6,813 bases of DNA from Rhodocyclaceae bacterium (GTDB taxonomy: Bacteria; Pseudomonadota; Gammaproteobacteria; Burkholderiales; Rhodocyclaceae). Numbering within the stretch: position 1 is the stretch's first letter; each line of letters begins with the position of its first letter. Positions 1-4,693 of the stretch are shown here, one piece after another. The translations under genes were made by a program, and so were the position numbers. The stretch is taken from NCBI GenBank assembly GCA_023253415.1, contig JALRGK010000114.1:1-6813 (forward strand), written 5' to 3'. Under the pieces are notes generated by a model. The model ran no database searches. It saw only the letters and a list, made by a program, of their open reading frames with translations, and was not told where the DNA came from.

Positions 1-207
1 TTTCTGAATAATGCCTTTGGCCATGTAGCCGACCATGCCGAAGGCGAGAACAAAGAACAAGATGGCGGTACCCAGTTTGCCGGCCTTGGATTTGATGGCG
101 ATCTCGGCAATGATGAACAGCATGAACAGAATGAAGCCTGCGACACCATAGGTCGACATAAAGTCGGCAATTTGCTCTTCATTAAAGCCGAACAGGGTAC
201 CTTCCAT
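1..207 (-). CDS. DUF2788 family small membrane protein (3' end outside the window)
   Basis: An open frame of 69 codons runs from ATG at 207 to the window edge with no stop. The protein has a short acidic N-terminus, a hydrophobic segment at about residues 21-38 (GFILFMLFII), a basic loop KSKAGK at 39-44, and a second hydrophobic segment at about 47-63. Two short helices around a KSKAGKxGT loop match what I recall of DUF2788 proteins, which are about 65-75 residues long, so only a few residues are probably missing. The function is unknown; an inner-membrane location is inferred. It starts 3 bases after the argG stop, and its Shine-Dalgarno AAGG (8 bases before the ATG) lies inside the last argG codons. 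It is therefore probably the last or next gene of the arg operon and translationally coupled to argG. Confidence 0.8.
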   Translation of the reverse strand, partial: MEGTLFGFNEEQIADFMSTYGVAGFILFMLFIIAEIAIKSKAGKLGTAILFFVLAFGMVGYMAKGIIQK

Positions 208-210
208 AAT

Positions 211-1533
211 TTACGCCTTTTTACGCGGCGCAGCTTTCACCGCCGCCTTTTTGGCCACCGCTTTTTTGGCGCCCACCTTTTTCACGGGTGCTTTACTCGC
301 CTTGGCGTCTTTACGTGCATCGCGATTGGCACCAATGCGCATACGCAGGGCGTTCAGCTTGATAAAGCCGGCGGCATCTTTCTGGTCATACGCACCGGCA
401 TCATCTTCAAAGGTGGCGATGGTCGGATCAAACAGTGAGTCCTGTTTCGAATCCCTGCCGACAACGATGACATTACCCTTGTAAAGTTTCAGTCGTACCG
501 AACCGTTCACATGTTCCTGGGTATGGTCAATCAGCGTCTGCAACGCACGACGTTCCGGGCTCCACCAGTAGCCGTTATAGATCAGGCTGGCGTAACGCGG
601 CATCAGATCATCCTTGAGGTGGGCGACTTCGCGATCCAGGGTAATCGATTCGATAGCGCGGTGCGCTTTAAGCAGAATCGTACCGCCCGGGGTTTCGTAA
701 CAACCACGCGACTTCATGCCAACGTAACGGTTTTCCACGAGGTCCAGACGACCGATACCATGCTTGCCGCCCAGCTGGTTGAGCAACGCCAGAATCTCGT
801 GCGGCTTCATCTTCTTGCCGTTGATGGCAACCGGGTCACCCTTTACGTACTGGATGTCGATATATTCGGCCTTGTTGGGCGCCTTCTCTGGCGAAACGGT
901 CCAGCGCCACATGGATTCTTCGGCTTCAGCAGCCGGATCTTCCAGATGACGGCCTTCGAAGGAGATGTGTAGGAGATTGGCATCCATCGAATATGGAGAG
1001 CCACCCTTCTTGTGCTTCATATCAATGGGAATGCCATGTGACTCTGCGTAGTTCATGAGCTTTTCCCGTGACAGCAGATCCCACTCGCGCCACGGTGCAA
1101 TGACCTTGACGCCCGGTTTCAGCGCGTAAGCACCGAGCTCGAACCGCACCTGGTCATTACCCTTACCAGTTGCACCGTGACAGATGGCATCGGCACCGGT
1201 CTTGTTAACGATCTCGATGAGGCGTTTGGCGATGAGGGGACGAGCGATCGAGGTGCCGAGCAGGTACTCACCTTCGTACACGGTGTTAGCACGGAACATC
1301 GGGAAGACAAAATCTCGCACAAACTCTTCACGCAGGTCGTCAATAAAAATATTCTTCGGCTTGATGCCCAGCTTCAGGGCTTTGGCACGTGCAGGTTCGA
1401 GTTCTTCGCCCTGTCCCAGGTCTGCCGTAAAGGTCACGACCTCGCATCCATACGTATCCTGTAACCACTTCAAGATCACCGAAGTGTCGAGACCGCCCGA
1501 ATAGGCCAGTACCACTTTTTTGATATCGCTCAT
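211..1533 (-). CDS. argG: Argininosuccinate synthase with a Lys/Ala-rich C-terminal tail
   Basis: This enzyme joins citrulline and aspartate with ATP to give argininosuccinate, AMP and pyrophosphate, the penultimate cytoplasmic step of arginine synthesis. The N-type ATP pyrophosphatase loop AYSGGLDTS is at residues 10-18 and the second family signature GATGKGNDQVRF at 120-131. The body is of the short bacterial class (about 400-410 residues) and its usual end, ALRMRI, falls at 395-400. The protein is 440 residues long because of an added tail at 406-440 with 12 Lys, 2 Arg and 12 Ala. Lys pairs recur every five residues (KKVGA, KKAVA, KKAAV). The tail is in frame and directly abuts the stop, so it is not a frameshift within this sequence. 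The start ATG is preceded by GGAAAG about 7 bases upstream. It follows argF by 41 bases and is the third gene of argD-argF-argG. Core identity is certain; the tail's role is unknown. Confidence 0.98.
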   Translation of the reverse strand: MSDIKKVVLAYSGGLDTSVILKWLQDTYGCEVVTFTADLGQGEELEPARAKALKLGIKPKNIFIDDLREEFVRDFVFPMFRANTVYEGEYLLGTSIARPLIAKRLIEIVNKTGADAICHGATGKGNDQVRFELGAYALKPGVKVIAPWREWDLLSREKLMNYAESHGIPIDMKHKKGGSPYSMDANLLHISFEGRHLEDPAAEAEESMWRWTVSPEKAPNKAEYIDIQYVKGDPVAINGKKMKPHEILALLNQLGGKHGIGRLDLVENRYVGMKSRGCYETPGGTILLKAHRAIESITLDREVAHLKDDLMPRYASLIYNGYWWSPERRALQTLIDHTQEHVNGSVRLKLYKGNVIVVGRDSKQDSLFDPTIATFEDDAGAYDQKDAAGFIKLNALRMRIGANRDARKDAKASKAPVKKVGAKKAVAKKAAVKAAPRKKA

Positions 1534-1574
1534 TGCTGCTTTCCGCTCAATGTTAAAAACAAAACCCTACTAGA

Positions 1575-2489
1575 TCAGTCAACCCGACCCAGCAACAAAA
1601 ATTCCATCAAGGCCTTCTGCACATGCAGACGGTTTTCCGCTTCATCCCAAACCACGCTTTGCGATCCGTCAATAACGCTCGCAGTCACTTCTTCGCCACG
1701 ATGGGCAGGCAGGCAGTGCATAAATAGCGCGCCGGGATTGGCAATCGCCATCATGTCATCATCCACCTGCCAGTCAGCAAAGTCTTTAAGACGTTCTTCG
1801 TTTTCGGCCTCAAAGCCCATGGATGTCCAGACGTCCGTCGTGACAAGATCAGCACCCCGTGCGGCATCCATTGGGTCTGCGAACACTTCATAGTGACTAC
1901 CGTTGCCACCGACCAAAGACATATCCAACTCATAGCCCGGCGGCGTCGAGACATTGACCTTGAAATCCAGAATACGCGCTGCCTGCAACCAGGTATTGCA
2001 TACGTTATTAGCATCACCAATCCAGGCCACGGTCTTACCCCGCAGATCACCCCGATGTTCGTGATAGGTGAATATATCAGCCATGATCTGGCACGGGTGG
2101 TATTCATTGGTCAGGCCATTGATAACTGGCACGCGCGAATAGGTCGAAAAGCGTTCGACAATGCTCTGCTCGAAAGTGCGAATCATGACAATATCGCTCA
2201 TTCGCGAAATTACCTGCGCTGCGTCTTCAACCGGCTCGCCACGGCCCAACTGCGAATCGCGCGTATTTAGATAGATGGCTGCGCCACCCAGCTGTTGCAT
2301 GCCGGCTTCAAAAGATAGACGCGTACGGGTGCTGGCTTTCTCGAAAATCATGACAAGCGTGCGATCAACCAGTGGCCAGTACTGCTGGTACGACTTGAAG
2401 CGCTCTTTAATCCAGCGTGTACGATCGAACAGATACTCGTATTCTTCGCGATTGAAATCACTAAACTGCAGGTAATGTCTCAAGGCCAT
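1575..2489 (-). CDS. argF: Ornithine carbamoyltransferase
   Basis: The enzyme transfers the carbamoyl group of carbamoyl phosphate to ornithine, giving citrulline and phosphate; the family is a cytoplasmic trimer. The carbamoyl-phosphate motif STRTR is at residues 53-57, HPCQ at 131-134, the ornithine-side motif DVWTSMG at 219-225, and HCLP with the catalytic Cys at 258-261. The length of 304 residues is normal for anabolic bacterial ArgF. STRTR and DVWTSMG favour ornithine rather than aspartate carbamoyltransferase. The ATG is one base after the argD stop (TAAGATG), with GGGGA about 6 bases before it inside the argD 3' end, so the two genes are almost certainly co-translated. The product feeds argG directly downstream. 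Nothing appears broken or unusual. Confidence 0.98.
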   Translation of the reverse strand: MALRHYLQFSDFNREEYEYLFDRTRWIKERFKSYQQYWPLVDRTLVMIFEKASTRTRLSFEAGMQQLGGAAIYLNTRDSQLGRGEPVEDAAQVISRMSDIVMIRTFEQSIVERFSTYSRVPVINGLTNEYHPCQIMADIFTYHEHRGDLRGKTVAWIGDANNVCNTWLQAARILDFKVNVSTPPGYELDMSLVGGNGSHYEVFADPMDAARGADLVTTDVWTSMGFEAENEERLKDFADWQVDDDMMAIANPGALFMHCLPAHRGEEVTASVIDGSQSVVWDEAENRLHVQKALMEFLLLGRVD

Positions 2490-2490
2490 C

Positions 2491-3663
2491 TTATTTCCCC
2501 AGAAAACGGCTAATCACGGTGGATAGACGATCAACCAGGACGTCGACATCGGCCTGGGAAATGTTGAGCGAAGGCAACAGACGTACGACAGAATCAGCCG
2601 TAACATTGATCAGCAAACCGGCATCTCGAGCCTGGCCAACGAGTTCACCACAGGGACGATCCAGCTCGATACCAATCATCAGACCCCGACCGCGGATATC
2701 GACGACTTCCGGTAGTTCACCGATACGGGCGCGCAAACCATCTCGAATCGCACGACCCATCCTATCGGCATTATCGAGTAGCAGATCCCGCTCCAAAACA
2801 TCAATTGTTGTTTTAGCGGCACGCATCGCCAGGGGGTTACCGCCGAATGTGGAACCATGGTTACCTGGGCCAAACAAACCCGAAGCCCGACCACCCGCCA
2901 TGCAAGCGCCAACGGGTACACCAGAACCCAAGCCTTTGGCGAGCGACACCACATCAGGACGCACGCCTGCGTGTTGAAAGCCGAACCATTTTCCGGTACG
3001 ACCGATGCCACACTGCACCTCATCGGTCATCATCAACCACCCATTTTCATCACAAAGACTGCGCAGCTGGCGTTGGAACTCATCATCCGCCAGATGAATG
3101 CCACCCTCTCCTTGAATCATCTCCAGCAGGACAGCAACCACGTTTTTGTTATGGGCGGCAACCTGACGGATCGCCTCAATATCGTTGTATGGCACACGGA
3201 CAAAACCACTGACCAGCGGTTCAAACCCGGCCTGCGTCTTGCGGTTACCCGTCGCCGAAAGCGTGGCCATCGTGCGCCCATGAAACGCGTGTTCCATGAC
3301 AATGATCGTTGGATTTTCAATGCCCTGACGGTGACCATAAAAACGCGCCAGTTTGATGGCGGCTTCATTGGCTTCACAACCCGAGTTACAGAAGAAAACC
3401 TCTTCCATCCCGGACAGAGATGCCAATTTATCGGCCAGCTCTTCCTGAAGTGGAATACGGTAGAGATTCGAGGTGTGCAGCAATTGACCCGCCTGTTGCG
3501 CAAGCGCGTGCACCAGATCCGGATGGTTATGACCCAATGTATTGACGGCAATACCCGACAGCGCATCGAGGTAACGCTTGCCCTCGGTATCGACAATCCA
3601 GCTGCCCTCGCCATGGCTAAAAGCAACAGGCTGACGGGCGTAGGTGTTCATCACATGGGTCAT
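2491..3663 (-). CDS. argD: Acetylornithine aminotransferase (class III PLP enzyme)
   Basis: The enzyme converts N-acetylglutamate 5-semialdehyde plus glutamate to N-acetylornithine and 2-oxoglutarate; relatives often also act as DapC in lysine synthesis. Class III aminotransferase features are visible: NSGCEANEAAIK at residues 93-104 (phosphate-side loop), HGRTMATLSATG at 128-139, DEVQCGIGRTG at 214-224, the PLP-binding Lys243 in SLAKGLGSG, and HGSTFGGNPLA at 269-279. The length of 390 residues is typical. The ATG at 3663 was chosen because GAGAAG lies about 6 bases upstream; the in-frame Met5 lacks such a site. It heads the argD-argF-argG unit and is preceded by a leader containing a terminator-like hairpin (3694-3751) that may control the whole operon. 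ArgD is favoured over other class III aminotransferases mainly by the argF/argG neighbours and by overall resemblance. Confidence 0.96.
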   Translation of the reverse strand: MTHVMNTYARQPVAFSHGEGSWIVDTEGKRYLDALSGIAVNTLGHNHPDLVHALAQQAGQLLHTSNLYRIPLQEELADKLASLSGMEEVFFCNSGCEANEAAIKLARFYGHRQGIENPTIIVMEHAFHGRTMATLSATGNRKTQAGFEPLVSGFVRVPYNDIEAIRQVAAHNKNVVAVLLEMIQGEGGIHLADDEFQRQLRSLCDENGWLMMTDEVQCGIGRTGKWFGFQHAGVRPDVVSLAKGLGSGVPVGACMAGGRASGLFGPGNHGSTFGGNPLAMRAAKTTIDVLERDLLLDNADRMGRAIRDGLRARIGELPEVVDIRGRGLMIGIELDRPCGELVGQARDAGLLINVTADSVVRLLPSLNISQADVDVLVDRLSTVISRFLGK

Positions 3664-3676
3664 GGTGACTTCTCGG

Positions 3677-3694
3677 TCAAAACTTAAATTCAGA
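3677..3694 (-). promoter_or_regulatory. Weak ARG-box-like site before argD
   Basis: On the minus strand the 18 bases TCTGAATTTAAGTTTTGA resemble the ArgR operator TNTGAATWWWWATTCANW. The left half and the AT-rich centre match fully; the right half matches only in part. It lies between the T tract of the hairpin and the argD Shine-Dalgarno, downstream of any plausible promoter, and appears once, whereas classical ARG boxes come in pairs over the promoter. It may be chance in AT-rich sequence. Confidence 0.22.
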
Positions 3695-3751
3695 AAAAAA
3701 CAAAAGCGGCGTGAGCGAACTTCGGGCTAAACCCGGAAGAATCCCCGCCGC
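3694..3751 (-). terminator. Intrinsic terminator in the argD leader, candidate attenuator
   Basis: Read on the minus strand, GCGGCG (3751-3746) pairs with CGCCGC (3711-3706). An inner stem CTTCCGGG / CCCGAAG, with one bulged C and loop TTTAG, lies within it. The 3' arm is followed at once by TTTTGTTTTTTT (3705-3694). This is a strong Rho-independent terminator layout in the argD direction only: on the plus strand the hairpin is not followed by a T tract. The flanking genes diverge, and the nearest upstream minus-strand gene (rpsT) has its own terminator at 4287-4314. The hairpin therefore most likely acts on argD leader transcripts rather than ending an upstream gene. It sits 31 bases before the argD ATG. 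Confidence 0.75.
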
Positions 3752-3753
3752 AT
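3727..3753 (-). CDS. Candidate arginine leader peptide MRRGFFRV
   Basis: A minus-strand frame of eight codons plus TAG starts with ATG at 3753 and encodes M-R-R-G-F-F-R-V. Three of eight residues are Arg, all CGG, while the Arg codons I decoded in argD and argG are mostly CGT or CGC. The first two CGG codons are the 5' arm of the terminator stem, and the third lies in the inner stem. A ribosome waiting for arginyl-tRNA at codons 2-3 would block the terminator and let transcription enter argD. Weak points are that an eight-codon frame can occur by chance, that a GCGGCG stem forces CGG in one frame, and that no Shine-Dalgarno lies at normal distance (GGGGA is 16 bases upstream). Confidence 0.42.
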   Translation of the reverse strand: MRRGFFRV

Positions 3754-3756
3754 CGT

Positions 3757-3783
3757 GTATTAAAAGCGTTCCCCGTGATTTTA
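3757..3783 (-). promoter_or_regulatory. Possible -10 elements for the argD operon
   Basis: Two minus-strand hexamers could be the -10 box: TAAAAT at 3783-3778, giving a transcript start near 3771, or TAATAC at 3762-3757, giving a start almost at the leader-peptide ATG (3753). Neither has a good TTGACA-like -35 at 16-18 bases. A promoter must lie in this short divergent region, but which one is used cannot be decided from sequence. Confidence 0.3.
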
Positions 3784-3830
3784 TGGCAAAAGTGGACGAC
3801 GATCTACTCCCGCAAGCCCACAAAAGTCGA

Positions 3831-3836
3831 TAGAAT
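3831..3836 (+). promoter_or_regulatory. -10-like hexamer TAGAAT before the DUF3579 gene
   Basis: TAGAAT ends exactly six bases before the ATG at 3843 (TAGAATAACGTCATG). A start of transcription at the usual distance would fall on or next to the ATG. No Shine-Dalgarno is present in the bases between, which agrees with a leaderless message. The region 17 bases upstream (TCCCGC) is not a recognisable -35. Confidence 0.4.
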
Positions 3837-3842
3837 AACGTC

Positions 3843-4229
3843 ATGAATAGCCCCACCCCGACAGACGACGCCAAAAGCCCATCCAACCTGTCGCCAAGTC
3901 TCGTCATTGTTGGCCGTACACAGGACGGCAAGAAGTTCCGCCCTTCAGATTGGGCGGAGCGGCTGTGTGGAGTGATGTCTGCCTTCGGCACTGAAAAGAA
4001 AATGCGCTACTCGCCCTATGTTAGTCCCGGCGAATGGGAAGGTGACAAATGCGTCTTCATCGATGGGGCACTCTACGACATCTCGCCCATCGGCTATCGT
4101 TTCCTCGCCAACTTTGCCAAAGACAACGAGTTAGTGCTTCTGGATGGTGTTTGTAGCCTGGAAATCTGCAACATTGACGAAACGTTGGCGGACGTTGTGG
4201 TTTATCCGCCAAGCATCCCCGCTCGCTGA
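3843..4229 (+). CDS. DUF3579 domain-containing protein
   Basis: This encodes a 128-residue soluble protein of unknown function. The core, about residues 20-101, carries the block KKFRPSDWAERLCGVMSAFG (30-49), then YSPYVSP (57-62 region), ISPIGYRFLANFAKDNEL (80-97) and a final LLDG, which I recognise as the DUF3579 pattern common in betaproteobacteria. There is no signal peptide or membrane segment. Compared with family members that I recall as about 90-100 residues, it has a Pro/Ser/Asp-rich N-terminal lead of about 18 residues and a C-terminal extension of about 27 residues after LLDG. The only ATG before the core is at 3843, with an in-frame stop at 3831, so the start is fixed unless a rare codon is used. 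It diverges from argD and converges on rpsT. Family assignment is fairly firm; function is not known. Confidence 0.85.
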   Translation: MNSPTPTDDAKSPSNLSPSLVIVGRTQDGKKFRPSDWAERLCGVMSAFGTEKKMRYSPYVSPGEWEGDKCVFIDGALYDISPIGYRFLANFAKDNELVLLDGVCSLEICNIDETLADVVVYPPSIPAR

Positions 4230-4238
4230 CCGAGCGAG
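4220..4238 (+). repeat. Small inverted repeat over the DUF3579 stop codon
   Basis: CGCTCG (4220-4225) and CGAGCG (4231-4236) are inverted copies around CTGAC; the overlapping pair CTCGCT (4222-4227) and AGCGAG (4233-4238) is an alternative pairing. The TGA stop (4227-4229) lies in the loop region. No T tract follows, so it is not a terminator alone; it could protect the mRNA end or be chance. Confidence 0.3.
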
Positions 4239-4286
4239 TTACAAAGATTTGCTGGCGGTTCCAGCCCGTCACTCTGACTATCGGCG

Positions 4287-4314
4287 AAAAAAAAGCACCC
4301 GAAGGTGCTTTTTT
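4287..4314. terminator. Bidirectional intrinsic terminator between DUF3579 gene and rpsT
   Basis: GCACC (4295-4299), loop CGAA and GGTGC (4304-4308) form a GC stem flanked by A8 on the left and T6 on the right. The A and T runs extend the pairing and give a T tract on both strands. It lies between two convergent genes and can serve both. Confidence 0.92.
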
Positions 4315-4334
4315 ATTGCGTGCAGTCGTTAGAT

Positions 4335-4601
4335 TCAGGCAGCCATAGCCTTGATCTGGGCCGACAGACGGCTCTTGTGACGCGACGACTTGTTCTTATG
4401 AACGATACGCTTGTCAGCGATGCTGTCGATCACGCTGATTGCAGCTGCATAAACAGCTTGCGCTGCCGACTTGTCACCAGCTTCAATAGCACGGCGCACT
4501 TTTTTGATGGCCGTACGGAATTCGGAGCGTTGGCTGGCGTTGTGGGCACGCTGCTTATTTGCCTGACGGGCACGTTTGCGGGCTTGGGCGCTATTGGCCA
4601 T
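4335..4601 (-). CDS. rpsT: 30S ribosomal protein S20
   Basis: This 88-residue, highly basic protein binds 16S rRNA early in assembly of the small subunit. It opens with MANSAQARKRARQANKQRAHNA, typical of S20, and ends in the expected helical region with KNKSSRHKSRLSAQIKA. Length is normal. The ATG at 4601 has AAGGA about 6 bases upstream; an in-frame upstream extension to 4679 would run through the promoter and is rejected. It is a single-gene unit with its own promoter (4647-4675) and the terminator at 4287-4314. In E. coli S20 represses its own translation; no specific sign of that can be read here. Confidence 0.98.
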   Translation of the reverse strand: MANSAQARKRARQANKQRAHNASQRSEFRTAIKKVRRAIEAGDKSAAQAVYAAAISVIDSIADKRIVHKNKSSRHKSRLSAQIKAMAA

Positions 4602-4646
4602 GAAACATCCTTTGCGGGGGAAATTGGGTAAATGCGAAAACACGCG

Positions 4647-4675
4647 ACTATACCGGAAAGCGCAAACAAGTGCAA
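4647..4675 (-). promoter_or_regulatory. Sigma70-type promoter of rpsT
   Basis: On the minus strand TTGCAC (4675-4670) and TATAGT (4652-4647) are separated by 17 bases, the ideal spacing. Transcription should start near 4640, leaving a 5' leader of about 39 bases before the rpsT ATG. It is the best promoter match in the window, as expected for a ribosomal protein gene. Confidence 0.85.
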
Positions 4676-4681
4676 CCATCG

Positions 4682-4687
4682 TACAAT
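4682..4687 (+). promoter_or_regulatory. -10-like hexamer TACAAT before murJ
   Basis: TACAAT ends six bases before the murJ ATG (TACAATTCGGGCATG), the same geometry as TAGAAT before the DUF3579 gene. Only a weak CGGG lies between it and the ATG, so a leaderless or nearly leaderless transcript is plausible. No clear -35 is seen. It sits 7 bases from the rpsT -35 on the other strand, so the two promoters overlap back to back. Confidence 0.4.
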
Positions 4688-4693
4688 TCGGGC

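Noticed and set aside
1534..1574. Internal promoter or terminator between argF and argG
   Set aside because: A TTGACT with a poor TTTTAA at 18 bases and a T-rich run are present, but there is no convincing -10 and no GC hairpin, so a plain operon gap is the better reading.
2857..3687. A 276-codon plus-strand open frame opposite argD
   Set aside because: It is wholly antisense to an intact argD, its product has no recognisable domain, and it reads like the codon-bias mirror of the real gene.
3694..3751. The hairpin as a terminator for a plus-strand or upstream transcript
   Set aside because: The T tract exists only on the minus strand, the neighbouring genes diverge, and rpsT already has a terminator at 4287-4314.
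4602..4679. Upstream extension of S20 by 26 residues
   Set aside because: It crosses the rpsT promoter; the canonical MANSAQARKR start has a good AAGGA site.
4670..4693. GTG start giving MurJ eight more residues
   Set aside because: The GTG is part of the rpsT -35, the added residues are not conserved, and MSLLRS is the normal MurJ beginning.
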